Positions 25,025-33,213 are shown, numbered from the stretch's first letter. The stretch is 41,169 nt of DNA from Gp13-AA77 sp035516075 (GCA_035516075.1 DATJAQ010000154.1:1-41169), one strand, 5' to 3'. Notes: a model not told the origin generated them from the sequence alone. A program made the numbers and translations.

Positions 25025-26119
25025 ATGGCACTCGCCATCAAGCCGAAGGCCTCATGCCGCTGGGACGCGCTGAGCCTGGGCGAAGTGATGCTTCGCCTCG
25101 ATCCCGGCGAGAAACGCATTTGGACCACGCGCAGCTTCGAGGTTTACGAAGGTGGCGGCGAGTACAACGTGGCCCGCGGCCTGAAACGGTGCTTCGGCCT
25201 CGAAACCGCCGTGGTAACCGCCTTCGCGGACAACCCTGTGGGGAGGCTGGTGGAGGATTTGATCCTGCAGGGCGGGGTGGATCCTTCCCTGATTCGCTGG
25301 GTGGCGTTCGACGGCGTGGGCCGCGCAGCCCGCAACGGCCTGAACTTCACGGAACGCGGCTTCGGGGTGCGCGCGGCTCGCGGCTGCTCGGATCGCGGTC
25401 ACACCGCGGTGTCGCAGCTTAAACCCGGCGAGATCGACTGGGAGCGCATTTTCGGTTCCCTTGGCGCGCGCTGGTTCCACACCGGCGGCATCTTCTGCGC
25501 GCTTTCCGCGACCACGCCGGAGGTTGCTCTCGAGGCGGTGCAGGCGGCGCGCCGGCACGGCACCATCGTCTCCTACGACCTGAACTATCGCGAGTCGCTT
25601 TGGAAATCGGCCGGCGGACAGAAGCACGCTCAGGAAGTGAATCGCCGCCTCGCGCCCCACGTGGACGTCATGCTGGGCAACGAAGAGGACTTCTCGGCCG
25701 CTCTCGGCTACGACGCGCCGGTCGTGGACGAGCACGCCGCCGAGCTCGCGGTGGAGGGTTTCAAGCGGATGATCGAACAGGTGGTGAAGGACTATCCATT
25801 CAAAGTGGTTGCCACCACCCTGCGGCGCGCTACCACCGCCACCCGGAACGATTGGGGCGCCGTCTGCTACTGCGACGGAAGCTTCTACGAAGCGCGCGCG
25901 CGGCGGGATCTCGAGATTCTCGACCGCGTCGGCGGTGGCGACTCGTTCGCCTCGGGGCTGATTTACGGATTCCTGGCCGGCCGCGATCCGCAGTGGGCGG
26001 TGGAGTGCGGCGCCGCGCACGGCGCCCTGGCCATGACCACGCCCGGCGACACCAGCATGGCCACGCTGGAGGAGGTCACCCGCGTGATGAAGGGCGGAGG
26101 CGCCCGGATTGCACGCTGA
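25025..26119 (+). CDS. kdgK: PfkB-family sugar kinase, probable 2-keto-3-deoxygluconate kinase
   Basis: Phosphorylates 2-keto-3-deoxygluconate (KDG) to KDPG, by family and context. From ATG 25025 it is 364 residues; GTG 25019 in the same frame is also possible. The N-terminal LGEVMLRLDPGE with the Gly-rich YEGGGEYNVARGLKRCFGLE matches the PfkB/KdgK sugar-binding start. The C-terminal PfkB signature DRVGGGDSFASGLIYGF carries the catalytic aspartate and anion hole. IVSYDLNYRESLW and the nearby NEEDF are also typical of KDG kinases. The next gene, 18 bp on, encodes KDPG aldolase, which would consume its product, making this assignment fairly secure. Confidence 0.88.
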   Translation: MALAIKPKASCRWDALSLGEVMLRLDPGEKRIWTTRSFEVYEGGGEYNVARGLKRCFGLETAVVTAFADNPVGRLVEDLILQGGVDPSLIRWVAFDGVGRAARNGLNFTERGFGVRAARGCSDRGHTAVSQLKPGEIDWERIFGSLGARWFHTGGIFCALSATTPEVALEAVQAARRHGTIVSYDLNYRESLWKSAGGQKHAQEVNRRLAPHVDVMLGNEEDFSAALGYDAPVVDEHAAELAVEGFKRMIEQVVKDYPFKVVATTLRRATTATRNDWGAVCYCDGSFYEARARRDLEILDRVGGGDSFASGLIYGFLAGRDPQWAVECGAAHGALAMTTPGDTSMATLEEVTRVMKGGGARIAR

Positions 26120-26137
26120 CCGGCGAAGGGAGGCCCC

Positions 26138-26806
26138 ATGAACAAGGACCAGGTTCACGCTCGCATCTCGCAGGCCGGCGTCGTGCCGGTGGTTCGGGCT
26201 TCGTCGGCCGAGGAGGCCCGCTTCGCCGCCCAGGCCGTGGCGGAAGGCGGCATTCCCATCGTCGAAATCACCATGACCGTTCCGGGCGCCATCGAAGTGA
26301 TTCGCGATCTCGTCCAGGCCCTGCCGGACGTGGTGGTGGGGGCCGGCACGGTGCTGGATTCCGAAACCGCCCGCCGCTGCCTCGATGCCGGGGCGGAGTT
26401 TCTGGTGAGCCCCCTGCTCGACCCGAAAACGCTCGAGCTCGCGGTGCGCGAAAACAAGTTCACCATGGCGGGCGCCCTCTCGCCTACCGAGGTGTTCACC
26501 GCCTGGCATGAAGGCTCGGATTTCGTCAAGGTTTTTCCCTGCGCCCAGGTGGGCGGCGCGGAATACATCAAGGCCCTGAAAGGGCCTTTTCCCGGTGTTC
26601 CACTGGTGCCGACGGGAGGCGTGAACCTCAAAAACGCGGCCGACTTCATCCTGGCCGGCTCGGCGGCGCTCGGGGTAGGCGGGGAGCTGATCCTGAAGGA
26701 GGCTCTAAGGACCCGCAAGCCCGAAGCGATCCGCGAGACAGCGCGCCAGTTCGTCGAGATCGTAAGAAAGGCGCGCGCGCAAATGGATCGAGGGCGCGGA
26801 GAGTGA
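26138..26806 (+). CDS. kdgA: KDPG aldolase (2-dehydro-3-deoxy-phosphogluconate aldolase)
   Basis: Class I aldolase splitting KDPG to pyruvate and glyceraldehyde 3-phosphate, the last step of hexuronate and Entner-Doudoroff breakdown. 222 residues, slightly longer than the usual 205-215. The Schiff-base lysine is K131 in DFVKVFPC, and the general-base glutamate is E43 in IVEITMTVPGA. The EITxTVPGA form has Thr where the E. coli enzyme has an arginine, as in thermophile-type KDPG aldolases. VVVGAGTVLD and VPLVPTGGVNLKNAADFILA form the phosphate-binding loops. A strong ribosome binding site GGGAGG precedes ATG 26138. It is the last plus-strand gene of the kinase operon. Confidence 0.95.
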   Translation: MNKDQVHARISQAGVVPVVRASSAEEARFAAQAVAEGGIPIVEITMTVPGAIEVIRDLVQALPDVVVGAGTVLDSETARRCLDAGAEFLVSPLLDPKTLELAVRENKFTMAGALSPTEVFTAWHEGSDFVKVFPCAQVGGAEYIKALKGPFPGVPLVPTGGVNLKNAADFILAGSAALGVGGELILKEALRTRKPEAIRETARQFVEIVRKARAQMDRGRGE

Positions 26807-26877
26807 GTGGATTGGGACCTGGGACCCGGCTGCCCGAATTCAGCCCGCGAAAGGCTGATCGTGAGCTTGAACGGAAT

Positions 26878-27654
26878 TCACTGGTTGACACCACTCGACA
26901 GCATTCCGCCGTCCACCACCAGCACATGGCCGGTGGTGAAGCTGGCGGCAGCGGAGGCCAGGTACACCGCCGCGCCCACCAGTTCGTCAAGCTGCCCGAA
27001 GCGCTTGATGGGCGTGCGCAGCAGGAACTCGCGGCCGCGCTCGGTGCCATCGAGCAGGGCGGCGTTCAGGTCCGTTCGAAATACGCCCGGTGCGATGGCG
27101 TTTACGCAAACGCCGTGCCGGGCCCACTCGACGGCGAGTGACTTCGTCAGGGAGGCCACGGCAGCTTTGCTGGCGGAGTAGGCAGCCACCTCCTGAAGGC
27201 CGACAAAGGAGGCGATCGAAGCGATGTTGATGATACGTCCGTAGCCGCGCTCGATCATGTGGCGCCCGAAGGTCCGGCAGGCGCGCAGAGCGCCGGTAAG
27301 GTTGGTGTCGAGAATGGCGTTCCAATCGGGCTCGGAGAAATCGAGCGTCGCGGTGCGCTTGGTGCGTCCGGCGCAGTTCACCAGGATTTGGACGCTGCCA
27401 AATTCACCCAGCATGGCGTCGCGCAGTCGCTCCAGACTGGACGGATCGGTGACGTCACAGGGAACTGCAAGAGACCGCCGGCCGAGCGCCTGGATGGCGC
27501 TCGCCGCGGCGCTCACCAGCTCCGCTCGGCGGCCCGTGGCTACCACGTCGGCGCCAGCCACCGCGAGGCCCTTGGCCAGCGTCAGGCCGATGCCGCTGGT
27601 GCCGCCAATCACCACGGCTGTCTTACCGGTGAGATCAAGAAGAGGGTGTCCCAT
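26878..27654 (-). CDS. Short-chain dehydrogenase/reductase, KduD or gluconate 5-dehydrogenase-like
   Basis: NAD(P)-dependent oxidoreductase, 258 residues from ATG 27654. The cofactor loop GGTSGIG is at about 17-23. Catalytic N118 (LDTNLTGA), S146, Y159 and K163 (AAYSASKAAVASL) are all present with the usual Ser-Tyr spacing of 13. The C-terminal end (FTTGHVLVVDGGMLSSGV) is typical of classical SDRs. Family members near hexuronate genes are commonly KduD (2-dehydro-3-deoxygluconate 5-dehydrogenase) or gluconate 5-dehydrogenases. In this setting it may convert a diketo-uronate to KDG or reduce fructuronate-like intermediates to mannonate for ManD. It is transcribed divergently from manD with 60 bp between starts, and converges on the kdgA end. 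The substrate is inferred from context only. Confidence 0.85.
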   Translation of the reverse strand: MGHPLLDLTGKTAVVIGGTSGIGLTLAKGLAVAGADVVATGRRAELVSAAASAIQALGRRSLAVPCDVTDPSSLERLRDAMLGEFGSVQILVNCAGRTKRTATLDFSEPDWNAILDTNLTGALRACRTFGRHMIERGYGRIINIASIASFVGLQEVAAYSASKAAVASLTKSLAVEWARHGVCVNAIAPGVFRTDLNAALLDGTERGREFLLRTPIKRFGQLDELVGAAVYLASAAASFTTGHVLVVDGGMLSSGVNQ

Positions 27655-27714
27655 GTCCGATTGTCCCCAAAGTTTCCGAAGCACGAATTAAAAGCAGGAG
27701 TTTCAAGGTTAACA

Positions 27715-28923
27715 ATGAGAATCACGGATGCCAAGGTTAATATTTGCAGCCCCGGCCGGAATTTCGTCACCCTGAAAATTGCAACCGAAGACGGTGTCTA
27801 CGGACTGGGCGACGCCACCGTGAATGGCCGCGAGCTTGCTGTGGGCGCTTACCTTTCCGAGCACGTCGCCCCGCTGCTCATCGGGCGCGACGCGCGCCGT
27901 ATCGAGGACATCTGGCAGTATCTTTACAAGGGCGCGTATTGGCGGCGTGGGCCGGTGACCATGGCCGCGATCGGGGCGGTGGACACGGCGCTCTGGGACA
28001 TCAAGGCCAAGACGCTGGGCGTACCGCTCTACCAATTGCTGGGCGGCGCCTCACGCGAGGGCGTGCTGGTGTACGGCCACGCCAGCGGCGACGATGTGGA
28101 GAGCACGGTGGCCGCGGTGGCCGACTACCTGAAGCTGGGCTACAAGGCCGTGCGCGCGCAGTCTGGCATCCCCGGGCTTGGGAGCACCTACGGCGTGGGC
28201 GCCGGCAAACTTTACTACGAACCCACGGAGAGGGGCCTTCCCACCGAAAACACTTGGAGCTCGGAGCTCTATTTGAACTTCGTGCCCAGCCTGTTTGACC
28301 GGCTGCGCAAAGAGTTCGGACCCGACGTGCCCCTGTTGCACGACGCTCACCACCGCTTGACGCCCATCGAAGCCGCGCGCCTCGGCAAGAGCCTCGAACC
28401 CTATCATCTGTTCTGGCTCGAAGACCCCGTCCCTGCCGAGCTGCAGGAAAGTTTCCGACTCATCCGGCAGCACACCACCACTCCTCTCGCCGTGGGTGAG
28501 GTGTTTAACTCCATCTACGATTGCCAGCGGCTCATCGAAGAACAGCTCATCGACTACATCCGCACGGCCGTCGTGCACTCCGGAGGAATTACGCAGCTCC
28601 GGAAGATCGCGAACCTGGCGGAGATTTACCACGTCCGCACCGGCTGCCACGGCGCCACCGACTTGAGCCCCGTCTGCCTGGCCGCGGCGCTGCACTTCGA
28701 TTTGAGCGTGCACAATTTCGGAATCCAGGAGTATATGCACCACAGCGCGGAGACCGACCTGGTGTTTCCGCACTCGTACTCGTTCGCCGACGGCATGTTG
28801 CACCCGGGCGACGCCCCGGGGCTGGGCGTGGATCTCAACGAAGAACTGGCAGCCCAGCATCCCTACCGGCGCGCCTATCTTCCCGTGAACCGGAAGCTTG
28901 ACGGAACGATGCACAATTGGTGA
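27715..28923 (+). CDS. manD: D-mannonate dehydratase, enolase superfamily (ManD)
   Basis: Dehydrates D-mannonate to 2-keto-3-deoxygluconate using Mg2+. 402 residues, full family length, ending in the typical DGTMHNW. Metal ligands D210, E236 and E262 (LLHDAHHRL, FWLEDPVP, AVGEVFN) and catalytic residues R147, Y159 and H212 fall at the positions known for characterised ManD, with H312 (TGCHGATDL) and E339 (IQEYMHH) also in place. This is much better support than for a generic RspA-like family member, some of which have low or no activity. ATG 27715 is preceded by CAAGG. It lies divergent from the SDR gene, so the 60-bp gap must hold both promoters or be read through. Its product KDG would feed the kinase and aldolase encoded just upstream. 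Confidence 0.95.
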   Translation: MRITDAKVNICSPGRNFVTLKIATEDGVYGLGDATVNGRELAVGAYLSEHVAPLLIGRDARRIEDIWQYLYKGAYWRRGPVTMAAIGAVDTALWDIKAKTLGVPLYQLLGGASREGVLVYGHASGDDVESTVAAVADYLKLGYKAVRAQSGIPGLGSTYGVGAGKLYYEPTERGLPTENTWSSELYLNFVPSLFDRLRKEFGPDVPLLHDAHHRLTPIEAARLGKSLEPYHLFWLEDPVPAELQESFRLIRQHTTTPLAVGEVFNSIYDCQRLIEEQLIDYIRTAVVHSGGITQLRKIANLAEIYHVRTGCHGATDLSPVCLAAALHFDLSVHNFGIQEYMHHSAETDLVFPHSYSFADGMLHPGDAPGLGVDLNEELAAQHPYRRAYLPVNRKLDGTMHNW

Positions 28924-28980
28924 TAGCGGTCGAGGGGCCTCGAACCCGTTCGTGCACGCCGAGTGAAGGGCGGAATTCGC

Positions 28981-29057
28981 TGGTGGGCCTGGGTAGAGTT
29001 GAACTACCGACCTCACCCTTATCAGGGGTGCGCTCTAGCCACCTGAGCTACAGGCCC
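28981..29057 (-). tRNA. tRNA-Ile (GAT anticodon), CCA encoded
   Basis: Read on the minus strand this is a complete 77-nt cloverleaf. The acceptor stem GGGCCTG pairs with CAGGCCC, the D arm is GCTC...GAGC, the anticodon stem CACCC/GGGTG encloses the loop CTGATAA with anticodon GAT, and the T arm GGTAG/CTACC encloses TTCAACT. An A discriminator and encoded CCA (28981-28983) end the gene. This isoacceptor is usually found in the rRNA spacer. Here it is solitary, 57 bp from the end of manD on the opposite strand. Confidence 0.97.
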
Positions 29058-29070
29058 GCGGTTTCAGTGA

Positions 29071-29102
29071 CGCGGCGGCCCCAGAGGGCGTCCGCCGCCG
29101 CG
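29071..29102 (-). other. GC-rich hairpin in the tRNA-Ile leader
   Basis: Perfect 9-bp inverted repeat, CGCGGCGGC (29071-29079) with GCCGCCGCG (29094-29102), around a 14-nt loop. It lies between the tRNA promoter and the mature 5' end, so it would form in the precursor transcript. It might guide 5' processing or simply reflect GC-rich sequence. Confidence 0.45.
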
Positions 29103-29109
29103 ATGATTC

Positions 29110-29139
29110 AGTATAGGCAGACACACTGGGATAGTGCAA
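29110..29139 (-). promoter_or_regulatory. Promoter of tRNA-Ile
   Basis: On the minus strand, -35 TTGCAC (29134-29139) and -10 TATACT (29110-29115) are separated by 18 bp. Both hexamers are near the sigma-70 consensus. The first transcribed base would fall about 45-50 nt before the mature tRNA end at 29057. Confidence 0.65.
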
Positions 29140-29331
29140 GGTCGGCCTCATTCGTGCTGGCTTCGGCGCGACGATCGCCCGAGGCCGTAGCATCACTTGA
29201 CAGCCGTCCGCACCTCTCCTAGCATTGAGATGATTGCCGACGGCCTCCTGCCGTCCAAGGGTCCGACCGGACCTGCAAGGTATGTTTTCCCAAGGCGTCG
29301 AAGGGGTTTCCCGGCGGTCGATCGCTGCCGC

Positions 29332-29775
29332 ATGAGGTCGCGAGTGAGAGTCTCAGTGCATTTCAAAGACGACACTTCGGTCGTGAGCCTGACCGGAAAG
29401 TTTGTGGCCGGCAGCGACGGTCCCTACCTCCGCCAAAAGGTGAAGGACCTCATCGAGGCCGGCACTCGCAAGCTGCTGTTCGACTTCGCCGACGTGCCCT
29501 ACATCGACTCTACAGGCCTGGGCTTCCTGGTGGGCAGCCGCGAGGTGGCCGCTGAGGCGGGCGCGGTTATCGTGGTGAGTGGCATGAACCCCCACGTGCG
29601 GCGAATTCTTGAAGGGGTCAAGCTGACGCAGTTTTTCGAGTTGGTCGACGACGAGAGCACGGGACTGGCCCGCCTCGAGGAGTTGTTGAGGGCCCGGCAG
29701 AACGCCTCGGACGCCAGAGGCGCCGAGCCTGCCAAACCGCGAGCGCGAAAGCGTCCGGTGGGCTCGGCAGAATAG
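29332..29775 (+). CDS. STAS-domain protein, anti-sigma factor antagonist-like
   Basis: A 147-residue protein with a STAS domain at about 5-110 of the SpoIIAA/RsbV type. The phosphorylatable serine is S60 in VPYIDSTGLGFLVGSREVA. VVSLTGKFVAGSDGPYLRQK and VVSGMNPHVRRILEGVKLTQ are usual for the fold. A Lys/Arg/Pro-rich tail (AKPRARKRPVG) ends the protein. Such proteins switch partner kinases or anti-sigma factors by phosphorylation. No kinase gene is adjacent, so its partner is elsewhere. I chose ATG 29332. The frame is open back to 29197, but those codons overlap the tRNA promoter region side and do not look like STAS sequence. Confidence 0.88.
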   Translation: MRSRVRVSVHFKDDTSVVSLTGKFVAGSDGPYLRQKVKDLIEAGTRKLLFDFADVPYIDSTGLGFLVGSREVAAEAGAVIVVSGMNPHVRRILEGVKLTQFFELVDDESTGLARLEELLRARQNASDARGAEPAKPRARKRPVGSAE

Positions 29776-29841
29776 GCACGGGCGGTCCCTGATCTGCACC
29801 CTGGCGCGCAGGCTCGTTGCGCCAGGGCAGGCGCTGTCCGG

Positions 29842-30552
29842 ATGACTTCCACCACCGTCGCCCTCGGCCTTCTCTGGTACGTTGCGTTCCTACTCTCCCT
29901 CGCCTGTCACGAAGGCGCGCACGCGCTCGCGGCCAAACTGGGCGGCGACCCAACCGCGTTCCTTGCCGGGAGCATGACCCTGAACCCGGTGCCCCATATC
30001 CGGCGCGAGCCGTTCGGGACCGTGGTGGTGCCCATTCTCTCTTACCTTGCCGCCGGGTGGATGATCGGCTGGGCGAGCGCACCCTACGATCCCGCCTGGC
30101 GGCGCCAGTACCCGCGGCGCGCGGCCTGGATGGCCCTGGCCGGTCCGGCCGCCAACCTTGCCTTGGCGTTGGCCGCAGCCCTAGCCATCCGGTCCGGCAT
30201 GGCGCTTGGGACCTTCGTCTCGCCGGCTCAAGTGAGCTTCACCCACGTCACGACGGTACCGCCGGGCGGTTCGGCGATGGCGGGCGCTGCGGCAGACCTG
30301 CTCAGCATTCTATTTTCGTTGAACCTTTTGCTAGCCACCTTCAACCTGCTTCCGGTGCCGCCCCTCGACGGCAACGCCGCGATCGGGCTGCTGCTGCCCG
30401 AAGGCATCTCCCGGCGGCTCGCAGATGCCAGTCGCAACCGCACTCTGGCGCTGGTGGGGCTCCTCATCGCCTGGAAAGTGTTTGACCTCTTCTTCCGCCC
30501 GGTTTTCATCACGGCGCTGGGCTTGTTGTATCCGGGAGCGGGATATCAGTGA
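29842..30552 (+). CDS. Site-2 protease-type membrane metallopeptidase (M50 family)
   Basis: A polytopic membrane protein of 236 residues resembling the short M50 peptidases. The zinc motif is HEGAH (H23, E24, H27) in LLSLACHEGAHALAAKLGG, within the first membrane helix. The second catalytic element NLLPVPPLDGNAAIGLLLP provides the metal-binding Asp in the conserved N-x-P-x-P-x-D-G pattern. Hydrophobic segments flank at about 6-22, 52-72, 96-118 and 145-170. No PDZ domain is present, so it is the minimal type. Substrates are unknown. These enzymes cleave membrane-embedded proteins, often anti-sigma factors. It follows the STAS gene by 66 bp, which may be meaningful or chance. It converges on mqnD. 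Confidence 0.88.
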   Translation: MTSTTVALGLLWYVAFLLSLACHEGAHALAAKLGGDPTAFLAGSMTLNPVPHIRREPFGTVVVPILSYLAAGWMIGWASAPYDPAWRRQYPRRAAWMALAGPAANLALALAAALAIRSGMALGTFVSPAQVSFTHVTTVPPGGSAMAGAAADLLSILFSLNLLLATFNLLPVPPLDGNAAIGLLLPEGISRRLADASRNRTLALVGLLIAWKVFDLFFRPVFITALGLLYPGAGYQ

Positions 30553-30662
30553 CCTACTTGAGGAAGCCAACAGCCCGAGTAAGGATCGGCGGAGGCAGAA
30601 GCGTGGACACGCGAGGACTGTGAAAGTGCGCGCCGACTCTCCGCAAAGAGCATTCAGAGAGA

Positions 30663-31541
30663 TCAAGCGTCGACGAATTCAGCCTGCACGTGCGCGGGCA
30701 GAACGCCGGAAGCAAAGCCACGATCGAGCAGCAACTGCACGGCCTCCCGGCCGCGCTCGCCGTAGTCGAGGGTCCAGTCGTTGACGTACATGGCGATGAA
30801 GCGATCGGCCGTTGAAACATCGAGCCCGCGTGAAAACTGCGTGGCATAGACCAGCGCTTCTTCGCGGTGGTCGAGCCCATACCGGATGCTCTCCGTCAGC
30901 AGCTTGCTTGCTTCGCGGATCACGGTGGGCCCGAGCGACCGACGAATCGCGTTGCCGCCGAGCGGCAGCGGCAACCCGGTCTTCTCCAGCCACCACTCGC
31001 CAAGATCGACTTGTTTGCTCAATCCTTCGAGGCTGTAGGTAAGCTGGCCTTCGTGAATCACCACCCCGGCGTCGGCGCCTCCTGACGCCACCCGCTCGAT
31101 GATCTGATCGAAGGGCGTCACCAACGGCTCAATTCCGCTCTCGTACAGCAACAGAGCCAGGTACGCCGTGGTCATCTTCCCCGGCACCGCCACGCGCTTC
31201 CCGCGGAGGCCGTCCGGCCCGAGCGGCCCGTGCCCCACCACAATCGGCCCGTAGCCATCTCCGAAACTCGCCCCGGAGGGCAAAAGAATGTAGTTCTCAG
31301 CCAGATAAGCGTAGGCGTGAAACGAGACCGCGGTAACGTCGTAGACCGTGGATTGGGCCTTCTCGTTCAACGTCTGGATGTCTTCGAGGACGTGGTTGAA
31401 CCGGATGGCCTCCGAGCGGATTTTACTGGTGGCCAACGCGTAAAACATGAAGGCGTCGTCAGCGTCGGGGCTATGGGCGAGGGTGAGTTCCAGCCCGCCC
31501 TCCGCGACGCGTGGGATTCGTGCAGTGGAAGATCTTTTCAT
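30663..31541 (-). CDS. mqnD: 1,4-dihydroxy-6-naphthoate synthase-like protein MqnD (futalosine menaquinone pathway)
   Basis: A periplasmic-binding-protein-fold enzyme of the MqnA/MqnD family, 292 residues from ATG 31541 (the frame also allows 31586). MqnD converts cyclic dehypoxanthinyl futalosine to 1,4-dihydroxy-6-naphthoate. Family landmarks include LTLAHSPDADDAFMFYALA (in place of the SPCPNDTF type start), YDVTAVSFHAYAYLAENYIL, LLPSGASFGDGYGPIVV, LRGKRVAVPGKMTTAYLALL and GVVIHEGQLTYSLEGL. The start region varies from E. coli-type binding proteins and there is no signal peptide, consistent with a cytoplasmic enzyme. No other mqn genes are in the window. Confidence 0.85.
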   Translation of the reverse strand: MKRSSTARIPRVAEGGLELTLAHSPDADDAFMFYALATSKIRSEAIRFNHVLEDIQTLNEKAQSTVYDVTAVSFHAYAYLAENYILLPSGASFGDGYGPIVVGHGPLGPDGLRGKRVAVPGKMTTAYLALLLYESGIEPLVTPFDQIIERVASGGADAGVVIHEGQLTYSLEGLSKQVDLGEWWLEKTGLPLPLGGNAIRRSLGPTVIREASKLLTESIRYGLDHREEALVYATQFSRGLDVSTADRFIAMYVNDWTLDYGERGREAVQLLLDRGFASGVLPAHVQAEFVDA

Positions 31542-31700
31542 ATGCTTGAAGAAGTCGAAAAAAGAGTGCCGCACGTATGCTAGCACGCATCGTCAGGCGG
31601 CAACAGGTGTTGACCTGGTTAACTCGCGCTCTGTTCCGGGTGTGAAACCCCGGCACAGCCCGAAGACCTGCTGACCATAACGCCGAGTCGTCACGGGGTT

Positions 31701-32600
31701 TTACCCGGGCGAGCGCTCCGCGCAGACTTGCATCGACGATCCCCTGCCGTGCCGGCGGGCGATGCGCTCCCACGGACCGAGCAGGGGCTTCAGCAGGTAG
31801 TAGAGCACGCGGCCGCCCCTCGGCCCGTGACGCCGCGTCATCCGGGTGAGCAGGGTGTGTTTGAAAGCGTGATAATTCTGGGTGCCGAGCGAGTTTTCGA
31901 CAACTCGCAGGCGAAACCCCGTGGCTTCCAGTACCCGCGTGAGAGTGGGCGGCGTGAAGTGGTGGAGATGGTAGGGTAACGATAGTTCGAACCAGTCTTC
32001 GCCGAAATGCTGTGCCAGGTAGCTCGAGAAGTTGGGCAGGCGCAAGAGTACGATCCCTCCCGGTCGCAGCGCACGATGAGCTGTCCGCAGCGCGGCGACG
32101 GGGTCCGGAAGGTGCTCAAGCGAATCCCAGAAGGTTACGACATCAAACTGACCGCCCGGAAGCCCCGCCTCGGTGAGTTCCGACCCGATCATCGAGCCCG
32201 CTCCCAGGTGGCGGACCGCCTGCTCGTAAGCCGCCGGCATCACTTCCAGCCCCGTGCGCTCCCAGCGCGCCGGGTCGAGCGCAAGCAGGAACAATCCCAG
32301 ACCGCAGCCCACATCCAGAATTCGGCCTTCGCGTCGGAACCTTTCGAGGAACTCCGTGCGCGGCGCCTCGTTACGGCGGACCCAGTCGAGATTGTCTGGC
32401 TCGGCGCGGCCCCAGTATTCGGGCGAGTAGAACGCTTCGAGCTCCTTCCCGCTCAGGCGCGGCGAGGTCATCACCAGGCCGCAAGAGTTGCAGCGCAACA
32501 GGCTGAAGATTTGCGGCAGCTGCGGCGGCCGCGGCAACGCCACCTGGAGGACGGCGTCGCGCACCGGGCACCCGCACAGAACGCAAGTTTCTCCGCTCAT
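31701..32600 (-). CDS. SAM-dependent methyltransferase with N-terminal zinc ribbon
   Basis: A class I methyltransferase of 299 residues. An N-terminal zinc ribbon (C6, C9 in CVLCGCPV and C37, C40 in LRCNSCGLVMTSPR) precedes the Rossmann core. Motif I is RILDVGCGLGLFLLALDP at about 92-109, followed by an acidic residue in WERTGLEVMP. FDVVTFWDSLEHLPDPVAAL is motif II/III, and ALRPGGIVLLRLPNFSSYLA is the post-core strand. The pattern CxxC...RCxxCG...ILDVGCG...SLEHLPDP is typical of methyltransferases in cell-surface polysaccharide loci. No glycosyltransferases are adjacent, so the substrate is unknown. It is divergent from the GAF gene, with 129 bp between. Confidence 0.9.
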   Translation of the reverse strand: MSGETCVLCGCPVRDAVLQVALPRPPQLPQIFSLLRCNSCGLVMTSPRLSGKELEAFYSPEYWGRAEPDNLDWVRRNEAPRTEFLERFRREGRILDVGCGLGLFLLALDPARWERTGLEVMPAAYEQAVRHLGAGSMIGSELTEAGLPGGQFDVVTFWDSLEHLPDPVAALRTAHRALRPGGIVLLRLPNFSSYLAQHFGEDWFELSLPYHLHHFTPPTLTRVLEATGFRLRVVENSLGTQNYHAFKHTLLTRMTRRHGPRGGRVLYYLLKPLLGPWERIARRHGRGSSMQVCAERSPG

Positions 32601-32729
32601 GACGATCGCCGTGCCCTAACCCTGCCGCAGTTTTGATATCGTGGTACGGAGCGATTATAGGTTATGCGAGTGAGCTAAGGACGACGATTCACCTGGCAAG
32701 CGCCGGGTGAGTCCACGGGAGGTGTCGAG

Positions 32730-33182
32730 GTGAACGGCCGGGCCAAGCTGATCGATGCGGTGCACGCCCTCGCCGCACGTTCTCAAAGCGCCCGCGAGCT
32801 TATGGAGGGCGTGGTTCGGCTGCTCAAGGCGCAGCGGCCGCACTACACCTGGGTGGGCTTCTACCTGATGGATGGGCCTGACGAGCTCGTGGTGGGCCCG
32901 TACGCCGGCAAGCCCACGCCCCACACTCGCATTCCGCTGAATCAGGGCATCTGCGGGGCGGCTGCCTCGAGCGGTGAGAGCCTGATGATTGACGAGGTCA
33001 AATCCGATCCGCGCTATCTCGCCTGCAGCCTGGAGACGCGCTCGGAGATCGTGGTGCCGGTCAAACGCGAAGGAAAGGTCTTGGGTGAAATCGACATTGA
33101 CAGCGATCAGCCCGCGGCTTTCACCGAATCGGACCAGCGGCTCCTTGAAGACATCGCGGAGATCGTGGCCGCCCGGCTGTGA
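32730..33182 (+). CDS. GAF-domain protein, free methionine-R-sulfoxide reductase-like (fRMsr)
   Basis: A 150-residue single GAF domain matching the fRMsr (MsrC) family, which reduces free methionine-R-sulfoxide. HYTWVGFYLMDGPDELVVGP, then GPYAGKPTPHTRIPLNQGIC and SEIVVPVKREGKVLGEIDID are family blocks. Two of the three cysteines of the well-studied enzymes are present: the one in GICGAA (E. coli C94) and the catalytic one in LACSLETRSEIV (C118). The third (C84, in GKPxC) is not; here the segment reads GKPTPHTRIP. The start is GTG 32730 with GGGAGG about eight bases upstream. It begins a tight plus-strand run (31 bp to the decarboxylase gene). Confidence 0.85.
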   Translation: MNGRAKLIDAVHALAARSQSARELMEGVVRLLKAQRPHYTWVGFYLMDGPDELVVGPYAGKPTPHTRIPLNQGICGAAASSGESLMIDEVKSDPRYLACSLETRSEIVVPVKREGKVLGEIDIDSDQPAAFTESDQRLLEDIAEIVAARL

Positions 33183-33213
33183 GGGCGCCCTGGAGCTCGA
33201 TTCGAGGCTTCTT

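Noticed and set aside
25052..26509. A 485-codon minus-strand frame opposite the KDG kinase and aldolase genes
   Set aside because: It is antisense to two well-recognised enzymes with good motifs and ribosome binding sites, and gives no recognisable protein.
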